DNA of 64,000 nucleotides from Massariosphaeria phaeospora (taxonomy: Eukaryota; Ascomycota; Dothideomycetes; Pleosporales). A program made the position numbers and the translations under genes. This document shows positions 23,600-35,691 of the stretch, in pieces. The stretch covers positions 992,001 through 1,056,000 of the forward strand of contig JAADJZ010000012.1 of NCBI GenBank assembly GCA_011032825.1, given 5' to 3'. Under the pieces are notes generated by a model, which ran no database searches, was not told the origin of the DNA, and was given only the letters and a program-made list of their open reading frames with translations. Every line of letters begins with the position of its first letter. Positions within the stretch are counted from its first letter, which is position 1.

Positions 23600-26500
23600 A
23601 TGGCCGGCTTGCGACGGGCGCAGGATATAGACCAGTGGCGACCAGAGGCACCGTCTATCCGAGGCAGAAGCAGAGACCGAGAACGCAGCAGAGACAGGGC
23701 GCGCCCACGGGAGCGCGTGGTCGAGAGCAGAGCAGCGTCACCAGTGCCACGCGCTGCGAGGGACGACACCTCGAGACGGGGCCCGCACCTCGCCGACCCT
23801 CGCCCATCGACCAAGCAGCACACGAGAGACGCTTCACGCCTGCGGAGCGTCAGCAGGGACCGGACGCGTCGCCGCAGCCGTGGGGATTCGAGGGAGGAGC
23901 GCTATCGTGTGTCCAGGAGGGCGCCCAGCTCAGACAGGGCTCCGCACTCGCACCGGCAGCACTACCACCACCACAATCACCACCACCCCCGAGACACCAC
24001 TCCATCCTCCAAACGCCACCGCAGCCGGTCGCCATCTGCGCACCGCGACTCCTACAAACGAACCAAGCGGAGGAGTCGGAGCGCCCAACGCTCGCCGTCC
24101 CGCACTCGACGGCCTGGGTCTGCCCACCGTTCCACAGATAGGGCCTATTCCCCACAGCGCCCTCGATCCGACCGCGACCGTCCCCCCCGACGTCCAACGC
24201 CCGATTCCTACAAACCTGCGCCGGCACCTCGTCGTCGCTCGCCGTCTGCCGATTCGCGTTATAGGCCTGTCCCACATCGTGACAGGAAACGGTCTGCCTC
24301 TCCTGACAGGAAGCCGCGCCGTAACGAGTCTCCTAGGCAGCATTCGCCAAGAAGACCCGCCCGCCGACTGCGCACTCCCTCCATAGAGCGCAGGGAAAGG
24401 CCGCACAAGTACAGCTCTGCCCGAGTGAGAGAGAGGAGCGACAGCCGCCCACCGAGGCCCGCCCGTTCTCGCTCCCCTCGACGCAGGCGCTCGCCTAGTC
24501 CTATCAGAAGAAGGTCACCACCCCACATCAAGCGTGCTCGGGATTCCCCGCCCAGAAGCCGTTCCCCACGTATACCAACTCGTCGGCGTCCGTCCAGGTC
24601 ACCGCCACGCAAATCTACTCAGGCAGCTAAACCAGACAAGGAACACGATATCCAAAAACCTGCACGAGCAAATAAAACTCCCTCCCGGAGAGGTTCCCCC
24701 GCTCCCGAATCAGGTTATAACTCGGACACCCAAAAAAGCAACGACGGAGACGCGAATATGAGAGGAGCTTACCCTCATCAAGGCCGCGGGGGGAATTTCT
24801 CGCACTCTCCACAATATCCGCCGAACCAGTATTCGCCACAAGGGCCACAAGGGCAGTCACCTTACCACAATCCAAGAGGAGGATGGAGCGGTCAACCTCA
24901 TCCTTATTCCAACCAAGGGTACAGTTCTAAACCTTTGTCTAACCTAGGTCCATCTTTGCTGATGAATCACAGGTCGCCCATGCAGGCCTATTCGCCTAAT
25001 CAGACTGCCTATCAGCAAAACTACTCCCCTGGATCTCAAGGTCAGTACTATGCTAACCAACCGTATCAAGCACCTCAACAACAGATGCAGCCCGGCTTTC
25101 AAAATGTCCCTTACCGAGGTGGGCAGGGTGGTGGCTTCCGTGGGAATCATTTTGGTGGCTCAGATCGTCGAATGTCAGGCCCTGGTGCCACTACGACTTA
25201 TCCCCCTGTTCCGAGTCAACGGGGTCGTGGTGCTGCTCCAACCCAATTCTCCAATCTGTCATGGACCCCTAGTTCTGGTACGCGAGGCGGCCGACCAGCT
25301 ACTGAAGCTCCCAGACCTGCTAATCCAGCTACTCCGGCCTCTCAAGGCGCAGCGGACGCGTCAGCATCTGCTGTCGACGCCGATGACAATCCTTTCCGCC
25401 CTTCCAAGGATCTGCGTGTAGAGGATGAAGGTCCGAAAGAAGAGAAGAAGATGCCGCCGCCAACCAAACCTGCGACTACCCCTTCCAAACCCAAAACAGG
25501 ATTCAGCTTCTCGCTCAAAACAAAAGTAGCTCTTCCCATCGTCAAGGATGATGTGCCTGAACCAGCAGTAAAGGAATCAGTGTTAGACGCCAAGGCAAAG
25601 GCTTCTTCTACACGCGATTCCTCGTCAAAATATGCATCCGACTCAAGGGGCGAACGTGATCGTGATCGCGAACGTGACAGAGACCGGGATAGGGACCGCG
25701 ATCGGGAGCGGGAGCGGGATCCTCGTGAGCGAGACCGCCACCACGAGAAACACGACAAGCAGGATAACTACTACGATCGCAAACCGTCCTACAAAGATCC
25801 CCGGGACGCTCGAGATCCTAGAGATGGGGGATACTATCGTGATAGGGATTTCAGAGACCCTCGAGACGTACGCGATCCACGAGATCCACGAGACGCCCGA
25901 GACACCCGAGACTCACGACCACGGGATGTGCGAGATCCCCGCGATCATCGAGACCCACCGCGCGAGCCACGAGACAATCGAGAGAGAGACCGTAAAGAGC
26001 CGTGGCCCACTCGCCGCCCCGAGCCTCGAGCTGACAGTCGTCCTGCTAGTCGACCTGACAGTCGCACGGAACGAAAGGGTCCAGAGCCTCCCAAGACGAA
26101 GATCATAAAGAAAAAGCGTGTAAAGCCTCGTCCAACACTATCGTCCGAATTTGCAGCTTCAGATTCCGTATACTACCGCAAACCAGGCAATGAATCGGTT
26201 GTGGGATCTGGGACTTTCGGAAAGGTCTTTAAGGGTGTACATGTATACACAAAGGATATGGTGGCCCTCAAGAAGATCAGGATGGAGGGCGAACGTGATG
26301 GTGTAAGTTGCTCCAACATCCCACAGCCATTACTCCTGCTAATAGATCACAGTTCCCGGTTACCGCCATGCGAGAGATCAAGTTGCTACAATCACTGAAG
26401 CATGACAACATCGTCAAATTAAAAGAAGTCATGGTGGAAAAGAACGACTGCTTCATGGTGTTTGAGTACCTGTCTCACGACTTGACGGGGCTTCTAAACC

Positions 26501-27345
26501 ATCCCACTTTCAGGCTTGAACAGTCGCACAAGAAAGACCTTGCGAAGCAACTCTTCGAAGGTTTAGACTATCTTCATCGACGAGGTGTACTTCATCGGGA
26601 CATCAAAGCCGCGAACATACTTGTCAGTAACACGGGCCAGATGAAAATTGCCGATTTCGGTCTTGCGCGGTTCTACGCGAAGCGAAGCAAGCTCGACTAC
26701 ACAAATCGCGTCATCACCATCTGGTACCGCTCCCCCGAACTTCTCCTAGGTGAGACTCAGTACGGCCCAGCGGTGGACATCTGGTCCGCCGCATGCGTCC
26801 TGGTCGAGATCTTCACCAAGCACGCCATCTTCCCCGGCGACGGCGGAGAAATAAACCAGCTCGACAAGATCTACAACGTCCTCGGCACCCCCACCGTCAC
26901 CGACTGGCCGGGCATCGTCGACATGCAGTGGTTCGAACTGCTGCGGCCCACGGAGCGCAAAACCAGCACCTTCGCCGACAAATACAAGGAGCGCGTCACG
27001 CCCGCCGCCTTCGAGCTGCTCAGCGCCATGTTTCAATACGACCCGGTCGCGCGGCCCAGCGCCTCGGACGTGCTCGAGCACCCGTACTTCACGGCCGAAC
27101 AGCCTGCCGCCAGGCGCGCCGAGGCGCTCAAGCTGCTCGAGGGCGACTGGCACGAGTTCGAGAGCAAGGCCCTGCGCAAGGAGAAGGAGAAGCAGGACAA
27201 GCGCGACCGCGACGACAGGAACAAGGAGGCGAGGCGCGCGGCCCGCGACGACTCGCTGCGCAAAGACGGCGAGAAGGAGAAGCGCAGGGCGGAGGCGGCG
27301 CCGGAGCCGGAGCGTGAGGTCAAGCGCGTGCGGAGTGGGGATTAG
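23600..27345 (+). CDS. CTK1: CTK1/CDK12-type cyclin-dependent kinase with very long Arg-rich N-terminus
   Basis: Two exons, 23600-26302 and 26353-27345, give 3696 bases and 1231 residues. The kinase should phosphorylate Ser2 of the RNA polymerase II CTD as the catalytic subunit of CTDK-I. Residues 1-350 are RS/SP-rich, like SR proteins; 380-560 are Pro/Gln/Tyr/Gly-rich; about 690-840 hold repeated RD/ER and RDPRDxRD units. The kinase domain spans about 860-1165: glycine loop GSGTFGKV from about 869, Lys891 (VALKK), a PVTAMRE cyclin-binding helix in the PITAIRE position, HRDIKAAN (Asp984), DFG (Asp1002), T-loop Thr1018 (KLDYTNRV), WYRSPELLLG. A Lys/Arg/Glu-rich tail follows. The single intron splits the domain just before FPVTAMRE. 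Bur1 is the nearest alternative; the long RS-type N-terminus favours CTK1/CDK12. Confidence 0.9.
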
Positions 27346-27674
27346 TTGTCCTGGGTTGGTCTGCTGCTGCTGCTGCTCTGGCGCTGGTTGGAAGTGGTGC
27401 GTAAGGTCAGGGTTGTAGAGAATGCCTGCGGTGTGTGTTCTGTCTGGCTGTGTCTGGGTCTGTGTCTGCTTTATGTGGTTTGCTTATGCCGCCTGCCGCC
27501 TTTGTCAAAGAAGCAGATTCATCATTCTCACATGCCCGTTCGTCTATATATCCATCCCCCTTTGAATATAGGCTTACTTGTCTGACTGGTTGTTTGTGGT
27601 TGTGGTTGTGGTTATGGATGGTTAAGAGGTGTGTGCTGTTCGAAGATAGAGAGATAAAGGGAAAAAAGAGGGAA

Positions 27675-27693
27675 AGAGAGAGAGAGAGAGAGA
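27675..27693. repeat. (AG)n microsatellite
   Basis: About nine AG dinucleotides in the 3' flank of the kinase gene. Confidence 0.8.
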
Positions 27694-29536
27694 TAGGTGC
27701 GCATTTGGAAATAGTTGAACTACTCACAGCCAGTTTTTCCTCACGAGGCTATCTGTGTCTGGATTCTTTTTCTCTACGATGTTAGTTAGTTACGACTCGA
27801 CTCGACACGGAGCCCGCGCCCGCGCCCGCACTTGGGGAGTTGAGTTGAAATTATTGACCTACTCAATCAAATAGTAGAAAAAGGACGTCAGACATGCACG
27901 TGGCTGGCTGGCTGGCTGTCCAACCCGATCCGATCAACGTCCATGTCCATTGCAAGGCCGCTCGCTCCGCTCACTCACTCAACTTCACGCTGATAGGCCG
28001 TTTCAACCCCTCTCACCTCACATGCCATCTCCTCCCTACCGTACCTTCACCAACTAACTAGTCAGTCCCTCGCCTTCCAACAACCCCCCAACCTACTGTC
28101 TCCCCTGTGCTCGCTTATCCCCCGTTGACGAACTAGCCGCAGGTACATAAAGTAAAGTAAAAGCCCGACTTCCCTAACGCTTTTACTCTCTCTTCTTTTT
28201 TCTTCACGGCTTTAACTTTTTACTAACATCTGTTTGCCGTGCTGAGCAGGTTCTAGTTTCGATGGGTGCTTCTGCCAGTGCAGCGCAGCTAGCTCGGGAT
28301 CGGAGCTGGCTGTAGCATTATACATACGCACAGTTTTTTTTCGTTGATTGCTGGTCTGGATGACTGGTGGTTGAGGGAGGGGAGGGAGAAGGAGAAGATG
28401 CTAAGGAGTAGGAGGAGGAGGATGATGATGAAGGAGCTTGCCTGCCTGTTGAGTTTTTCTCTAGAAGAATAACATCAACACCCAGCTTAGCGTATACAGC
28501 ACGTTTCACGATACGTTGCCCACACAGCTAGCGATACGAGCTATCAGACACATGTGCCTTCCCCGCGCGAAGGCGACGAGCAAGCAAGGTCATTTCAGTT
28601 GAGTTGCGTTGAGTTTGACTTTAGTCCAGCTCAGTTTCCTCCCAACAAACTCTCCAGCGTGCTCCAACAGAAGGGCGCGCTGGATTGGTAGGCCTTGGCC
28701 TCTGCAACAAATCAAAACTCTTCAGCTTGGTGTTGGCCTGTGCGATATTGGGCGGGGGACCGGCAAAGATAAATGCTGTGTAATAGAGTGTAGCGACAAG
28801 GAGCGTTAGGTGTTTGGGAAGTTATCGTGGGAAGCGGTGGCTTGATTTAGCTGTACTTACTACGATATTGTTAGCATATGTACATGTAGTGTGATTTTGC
28901 GGTTTGTGGATCTTATCTTGTAAGTACCGATACCACGGGTTTGCGGGTACATAGTAGTAGACTGCATTCGAAATACACAGACGGGTGTTATCTTTGGCTC
29001 ATCCCACGCACGAGCGTGGAACCAGTAGGGGGTGGCTGAGGAAGTGATAAGTTGTGGTTTGCGGTTTGTAGTCTGTTGGTGCATCGTCGATGTTTGCTGC
29101 CATGGGGAGTAGAGTCATGAGAGTCGCAGTCATATGGATGGGATAGGGGATATAAGAAGCTAACTTCATAGCAGATAACGTGATAAGGTTCACGCTGTGG
29201 GAAGAGTAGAACGAGAGACTGAAAGACTGTGAGATTGTTACCTAGCAATAGCGAGGGCTGAATGTTAGTTGCTGTATAAATGGAGAGTAACAAACGTGAT
29301 TCTCCGGCGAGCATGAGCTGTGAGTCTAAAGAACGTCCTCGGCTATTCGAGATAGTGTTGAACGGTGCTGACATTGTAGTTCCGTATCAATAGAATTTGC
29401 GTTCCCTGCTCAAGTACCTCGTTAGTAAAGGTTGTCGTAATAAACCAAGGACTAAGAAAGCGACGACGACCTGGTTGTCCTGCAAGTGCAGATAAGGTCA
29501 AGAGTTCGGAATGCTTCTGTTAAGAGCCTCATTCTT

Positions 29537-29761
29537 TCAACGTTCGCAACGCCAGTCCATCGTCAGGTGCTCTCTCTCGAAGCACATAGCTGTCAACATC
29601 ACTAAATCAGTTTTATTAGCACCCGGTACTGCACGACTGTGTTCTTCTCCGACAAGTTTGATGACCTCTTGCGTTTCATCACTACTGATAACCAGAACAT
29701 GAGCCTTCCTGTCTTCGTCATAGGTGGTAGAGTGGTAGAAGTTGACATCGCACTGTTTCAT
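29537..29761 (-). CDS. Possible small orphan ORF
   Basis: A 74-residue ORF starting MKQCDVNFYHSTTYDEDRKA with a balanced, charged composition (VLVISSDETQEVIKLVGEEH). It matches no family I know. Other open segments with similar look lie just upstream on the same strand (30004-29804 and 30313-30005), so this may be one exon of a small spliced gene. I could not build a convincing model. It may be chance. Confidence 0.2.
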   Translation of the reverse strand: MKQCDVNFYHSTTYDEDRKAHVLVISSDETQEVIKLVGEEHSRAVPGANKTDLVMLTAMCFEREHLTMDWRCER

Positions 29762-32174
29762 CCAACCTCGCCGCGCTTCGGAGATAAACGTTACATCAGG
29801 ACATCAGACCCTGGCGATGCCAGGTTCAATCACTTCTTTCCAAACAGCCGAGTCCGTGGGATCAGCATTTGCCGATCGGGTACCTCGCCGTGCCACCGTG
29901 CACAAGGCGTGAAGTCTCCGTCGTTGATCCCCGGATTGCCGTTCTTGGCTGTCAGATTGCATCACCTGGGCACGTACACGTTCGTGCAAGCCTGATTTTA
30001 CCACTTACGTGTAAACCGTGGTAGGTTCCGAAGTGGTATAAGCGAAAGAATTTGGAGCAATGGGAAGTTGGTGCGTTTGAAGTCGGATCAGGTGCAACCA
30101 CGTAAGCTGTGCCAACGGAGTTCTAGAAGGAGCATTCTCCGCGCGGATCTTCGTGGATCTTCGTACAGGATGATCAGGAAGAGAATAAAGGAGAAGGAAT
30201 GGGTTCGGACGGTGTAGGCGTACTGCTGAGGCGACTTTGACATTGTCGGGATCGGCGTGGGCGAAGTTGGCAGTGCTGGTAAGAGCTCCAAGATTTCCAG
30301 CTTGAAGAAGCACTTGTTTGTGACAACGCTATTTATCGTACGAGCTGTGAATTTTATTATGATTAGGGATGACGAACGTTAGTAGAGGTATAATCTGGCG
30401 ATGCATTTTGGAATGGGTTAGTTAGATCGGATCTCATCGGTTTAGGCGGACAGGGATGTTGAAGTACGGAGTCGACGGACTTTTTACAACGTGGTCACAG
30501 GTCACACAGCTCCCGAGCCCGAGCAGAATCCTGTGCAACGCCGAAGCGTGCGGATGCGGTTGGCTCCGCGGTGCACAGAGACAAGGACAGTGTCAAAGTT
30601 TGTGTAATGGTCGACGAGAGAGAGTGGGATGTTCCAGCTGCTGCACATGATCGCCTGATGAGTGCGATTAGAGTTGTGGAGGCCAGACAGTATGGAGTAG
30701 TAGGACGCAGTTTCCGAACAATATCAGTGATCGAGCGTAGATTATAATTTGCCCGGAGAAGGTGTGCTGGCATATCGATGCCGAATGCAGCAAGTGTCCT
30801 CTCCGCGACAGTCGAATGAGGGAGCTAGAAGCACGAGGACATGATCTACCTCGGTCCTGCTTCATCTATCCGCAGGCTATCGCGGTGCAGAGTTCCGCGA
30901 TGGTGGGCGACATGCTCAGGTGAGTGGACAGGGCGGAATCTTGTTTTTGGGGTGCACTTGGCGGGGTGTCGCTGTTGGGTTGGCCCGCTAGACTTTTCCC
31001 CGTGCGGTACGGCCAAGCCGTGTTCCACCTTGCGGTATAGTAGTAGTATGCCGCGACTGCCCATTGTCTGCACATCGTGGCCGAGCAGCGGCGGCGGCGG
31101 CGGCGGGGAGGAGTCGGTATCTGGGAGAGCCGTCCTATTTTTCGATGCGGCTGCGGCTCTGTGTGTGTGTAAGACAGTCAGCCTCTTGACGCTGGGCGGA
31201 GCGGACTGCCTCACGTCAGTAGCCGCGTTTGTCCAACAACGGGGCTCTCGACGGGAAAAAAGAAGGGTCTGGCAAAAACGAAAGACACAACGAGCTGCAC
31301 GAATTGCTCAGGGACCAGGGTCGCTGACGGCTTGTCAAGTCACCGCTCCCACCCGTTGCCTGGGTCCGGGCACCAACCAGACGCGGCTGTGGCGCCCATC
31401 GTCTCCACACTAACGTGCACCCGCACATCGACGACGACAATGCTCGCGAGACGGCACGCTGGCACAGACGCTGAGTGGCTGCGGCCCCTGAGCGAGCGGC
31501 AGAGCCATCGACGTCCAGAGGGGAGGGCATCGCGCATCGTGTGCTGTCGACGGCGGCGCCGCATTAGCACCGCAGCGGCGGCCTGGGGTGGCCGCTCGAG
31601 CAGCAGGCGGCTTCGTTTTCGTACGCTGCAGGACACGGCTTCCAGGGTTTGCTCAGTGCTGGACGTGTGCGGTTGCGGTGAAGGTTTGACCGTCGACGGG
31701 CGGCGGGCGACGGACAGTAGTGGGCGCCGATGTCGCTTGAAGCACCCAAGCGCAGCCAACCAGCGGCGGCAGGCCACCCCATTCTGCACTGCGACCACCA
31801 GGCGCTGCAGGACGGTCAATTAGGACAATTTAGCACACTTCGCACGTTCGCACATCAGCACATTAGCACACCAGAATCAGGTCGCGCTGCTGCGCATCGA
31901 GCCACAGCGAGGGCAGCATCGCGGAGCGTCATCCAGCACCGGGCACGACGAGATTGCCATCGCCGCGTAGCGTGCACGAGCAAGCTGCCATCGCGACGCC
32001 TTGCGCTGGAGCCTGACTCTGGCGCCTTCGTTGTGCCCGTCTGTGCAGCGTGTACCTGAAACCGCCAGCCTGCCCGGACTCGTGCGCGCTGCACGGTCTG
32101 CAGTTCGTCCGCAATATATCTGATAGACGAGCCCCGATATTGCTCCTGACGACTAGTTACGGTGCCCACGCCCC

Positions 32175-32200
32175 TCCACCACCACCACCACCACCACCAC
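32175..32200. repeat. (ACC)n microsatellite in the leader of the next gene
   Basis: Eight to nine CCA/ACC units about 300 bases upstream of the ATG at 32497. Confidence 0.8.
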
Positions 32201-32496
32201 TATTCCACCGCTGCCGCTGCTCCTGACACCACATCGCCCGTTCTGCACCCGCGCCGCCGCCTCTTGCACCGCTGCCGCCGACGGCCTCCTGTCTGCGTCG
32301 CTGCTGCCGCCCGCCTGCTGCTTGTGCGCTCACCGCCACCCAGGAGCCCCTGCCATTGGTGCGTTGCCCTCTGCGCCTTCCGTTTCATGCCCGCTGGCAC
32401 GCACGCATCCACGCCTACATATCTGGCTGCCCCGCCCGATCTCGTCTGCGCCCAATTCAGTTCCTCAGTTCTGATCTCTCTCGCTCTGTAGCCACC

Positions 32497-33840
32497 ATGG
32501 TCGACGTGCAGGTATCGGCCCAGCTCCAGCAATGGTCCTTCGAGAAGCCGTCTCTAGCTCGCCCGGAACGTTCTGACAGCTCCGCTTCGTCCCCCGACCT
32601 GTACCACAACGACCCGGAGACCCTGCGGCTAGACACTGCTGCCGTGGAAGCACCCCAGCACCGGGATTCCACCGCGACCCTGGAGACTCGCTCTTTCCAG
32701 GAGCGATACATGTCCAGTGAGGAGGACCTGTCGCCATTGGAGCATGGCTCCGATTCTGAAGACGACGACGACGTGAGCATCCACGACTTCGAGAAAGAAT
32801 GTCTATCGGCAAGGAGAATGTCTGTCTCACGCTGGGCCAAGGGAAAGAGCTGCGACTTGGCCATCACCGTCTCGTATGTGTCGGTTGGTCGGCCCAAGAT
32901 GATCGAGCTGGCGACCGAAAGAGTCGGTTCGCCAATCCTAGAGCGCGAGCCGGCTCAACGTACATCCTCGCTCGCACAGCTACCCATCGCGGCCCTCAAC
33001 AAACTGCGCAAGACAGACCAGCCCTCTCGATTCTCGCTGAGGTTCAGCTCGTCGAGGCCCCGCTCCATTTCGCCCGCTGCCAGCGTTGAACCCCAACGGC
33101 CAGCTACAGGACGCATGCCCGTGTCTCAGAACTCGTCCGAATCCTTGTCGTTCCTCAGCACAAGCTCACCTCGCAGCGGCTCGCCCGCAGCCAGCGAGCC
33201 CTACGCCCGCCCCAGCAGCGCAGCCGCCTTCACAAATGCTCAGCCCCGCTCGTCTCTCTACGTAGTCGCGAACGCGAACAGGGTCTCACGAACGGCACCC
33301 TTCCCTCCACTCACACCCCAGTCTCCTGAGCCGCACGCCTTCCTTAATTCTGATCCGTACGAAAATACTACGACGAACGCTGCATCCCCTCTCATCAAGT
33401 CGACCTCCCACCGACGCTTGCGGTCAATCTCACAGAAACTCTCCTTGGCCAAGATTGCCATCACCCCATCGACGAAGAAATGGGACTCTCGCATCAATGG
33501 AAGACCTAATATGCCACCTACACCATCTACGCCTCACACACCGCTTACTCCACAAACTGCCCCTCTCACCATGTCGACATCCTCACCGGTTAACCGACTG
33601 CGGCGGAACTCGAGAATCTCGCGGCCGTCCTCAGTACGAGAGCCGTTCTCAGAAGTCCCTCCAGTCCCATCGTTAAAGTCAAGCCCGCACAAGCATGCAC
33701 AGAAAATGGTTGCGCGCGGCGCGTGTGAGCGCGAGCCAATGCTCGAACTTCCCCCATTCCTGGACGAAAAGTCCACTGCGGCTCCAACCATCAAGGCCCG
33801 TCGAGTGCGCAAGAGGAAGAGCTTGATGGATCTCCTCTAA
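32497..33840 (+). CDS. Hypothetical Ser/Pro-rich fungal protein with SVSYVSVGRPKMI-type core
   Basis: Single exon, 447 residues. The ATG at 32497 sits in GCCACCATGG, an ideal initiation context, and is preferred over the in-frame upstream ATGs. No enzymatic domain is seen. The best-conserved-looking part is an acidic segment followed by a short core: RYMSSEEDLSPLEHGSDSED, DVSIHDFEKECLSARRMSVS and TVSYVSVGRPKMIEL. I recall a widespread, uncharacterised Pezizomycotina family with such a core, but cannot verify it. The rest is Ser/Pro/Arg-rich and disordered, with many SP/TP sites (for example MPPTPSTPHTPLTPQTAP) that would suit CDK or MAPK phosphorylation. The protein ends in a basic RARRVRKRKSLMDLL-like segment that could act as a nuclear localisation signal. 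No signal peptide or membrane helix is present. Confidence 0.78.
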   Translation: MVDVQVSAQLQQWSFEKPSLARPERSDSSASSPDLYHNDPETLRLDTAAVEAPQHRDSTATLETRSFQERYMSSEEDLSPLEHGSDSEDDDDVSIHDFEKECLSARRMSVSRWAKGKSCDLAITVSYVSVGRPKMIELATERVGSPILEREPAQRTSSLAQLPIAALNKLRKTDQPSRFSLRFSSSRPRSISPAASVEPQRPATGRMPVSQNSSESLSFLSTSSPRSGSPAASEPYARPSSAAAFTNAQPRSSLYVVANANRVSRTAPFPPLTPQSPEPHAFLNSDPYENTTTNAASPLIKSTSHRRLRSISQKLSLAKIAITPSTKKWDSRINGRPNMPPTPSTPHTPLTPQTAPLTMSTSSPVNRLRRNSRISRPSSVREPFSEVPPVPSLKSSPHKHAQKMVARGACEREPMLELPPFLDEKSTAAPTIKARRVRKRKSLMDLL

Positions 33841-35691
33841 ATGCATTCACCACACACTTCAACAATACGGTGTTGCAGCTGAAGTGCAGCGTCGACGTTC
33901 ACTTTAGGCATAACTATCGGCTGTTTCGTTTCGTTTCCAAAAGCATTACATTTTCATGCGCAACCATCCTGGTCTGGTAAACGGACTAGCTAGTCCGTCC
34001 GGCGGCAAATCTCTTCGTTCTCGACCCACCTTTTTTTTTGTTTCCTGGTTATTGAATTTTACGGCGTTCTGGCACTATCTACAGGTGGTGAGACGAGCAT
34101 GATTGCATCACTCATGTCGTCCACCGGCGGCGAACTTACGGCGTACACTTTGGCATTCTGGATTTTGCACTTGCTCTTTATTGCTTGTCGCTTGTTGAGG
34201 TTACGATACCCGCGCTCCATAATCTCGTTTGTTGTTCCTCCTCCATCTCCGTCTCGCGGGCGCCATCCATCTTACGATTATCACGATATTTTTTCCACCC
34301 CATCTAGCATTCTAGGGACGCCGTATACACACGGCCATTTTAGTAGTAGTAGTAGTAGTAGTAGCATAATCATACATGCTGAGTTTATATCATTCGTTTG
34401 TCTATCCAGTGCATTTAACATCTTGCCTTGCATTTTCACTAGATACTACCTGCGAGATTTGCATGCTAATGCACGCACTCAAGTCTCGCTGCTTCCCCGC
34501 GCCTGGCGACAGAGACCCGACGCTGCGGCTTTGTCCGCCATCTGAAACGCGCGGAAATAGCGACCTTCGAGAATACGTACGTATACGGTACAGGGCACAA
34601 CCCAGCTCAGCTCGACTTAACGCAACTCGGCTCGGCTGTGTTGCGTCAACCGTCAACCCAACACCTATGAACGGACAGATGACGTTACTGTACCTATGTT
34701 TTGCTAAAACTAAAGCTAGATCAGATCGCGAGTCAGCTAAGACATAGGCAGATAGCCAGGTGGCCAAAGGGAAGTGTTCCGCAGGTACATAGGTGATAGA
34801 GTTCAGTTGGGTGCCCCGCGGGTGGGGTGGATGCATGGCGCATGGACAAGTAGGCATCTCACGTCAGTAAGGATCAAGGATCAAGATATTTTCGGACAGT
34901 TGTGTGGCGTGCCATGCCATGTGGAGCACGACGGGGCGGGATAGGATTTTTCCTTTTTTCTTGCTCATGCCGCCTTGGGTTGGTTGTTTGGTTTCGAAAC
35001 AGTTAATCACGAAGGAAGGATTAAGTGGCTTTCCCCACACTTTGCGTGCTGCTCAGCCTCGCTCTAACAGTTGGTGATTTTTTATTTTTTTTAGTTTGCA
35101 GGGTGGGTGCGGGCAGCTGATGATGATGGATGCTTGGATTGTGGATAGCTACCGTGTATTTAGATGGATGGTCCATGTCGAAGGTTCCGTACGGGGTTGG
35201 AAGCGGAAGGGGAAGCGCGAGGACTGCGCTGCTATGTGTGTACTGGTGTCGAGATTGGTGGTATCGGGCAGGGCGGGTCTTGCTTTCTAAAGATTATCTA
35301 TACTCCGCTATTGATCAGACGAATCACCTCATGTATGGGGTGGTGTAGATGCTATGGTTATTACCTACCTATAGACTACCGTTATTATTAGCACCTAGCT
35401 GTATCGCTATCTACTTACCTAGCGCAATCGTGCTACACACTACCCAGCTAAGTACTTATCAAGATGCCTATCCAGCATCTCGATTATCTTGTCGTTCGCT
35501 TTCCGCTTTCCGCTCGTTCCACCCCTTGCCCCGAACCCCTATAAGCAGACCTAGCCCGGTCAATATCATTCCAATCCCGTTGCCATTACTCGTGCTCACT
35601 CTACTCCATACTCCTCGCATTATCGGGAGAAAATATTCAGCGCATAGCGAGCGAGCGGGCGCACGCAGCGGTCTATCGCTAGTAAACATAT
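33841..35691. other. 1.85 kb convergent intergenic region
   Basis: Lies between two genes that end towards each other. It holds an (AGT)n microsatellite at 34341-34364, a short T-rich tract near 34030 and another near 35078-35092. I find no supportable gene; ORFs here are short and unlike known proteins. Confidence 0.45.
34341..34364. repeat. (AGT)n microsatellite
   Basis: Eight consecutive TAG/AGT units in non-coding DNA. Confidence 0.85.

Larger units (their letters stand above)
27346..32496. other. 5.1 kb gene-poor stretch rich in simple repeats
   Basis: No gene here can be supported with confidence. Simple repeats include (CTG)n at 27361-27377, (AG)n at 27675-27693, GGCT repeats at 27901-27918, GAG/GAT tracts at 28407-28433, (CGG)n near 31086-31105 and (ACC)n at 32175-32200. 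Around 29537-30313 on the minus strand several ORFs have protein-like composition (listed separately). From about 31050 to 32490 the sequence becomes GC-rich and looks like the promoter and long 5' leader of the gene at 32497. Confidence 0.45.

Noticed and set aside
30841..32496. Long plus- and minus-strand ORFs in the GC-rich leader
   Set aside because: They overlap in all frames, change with GC content, and have no recognisable domain.
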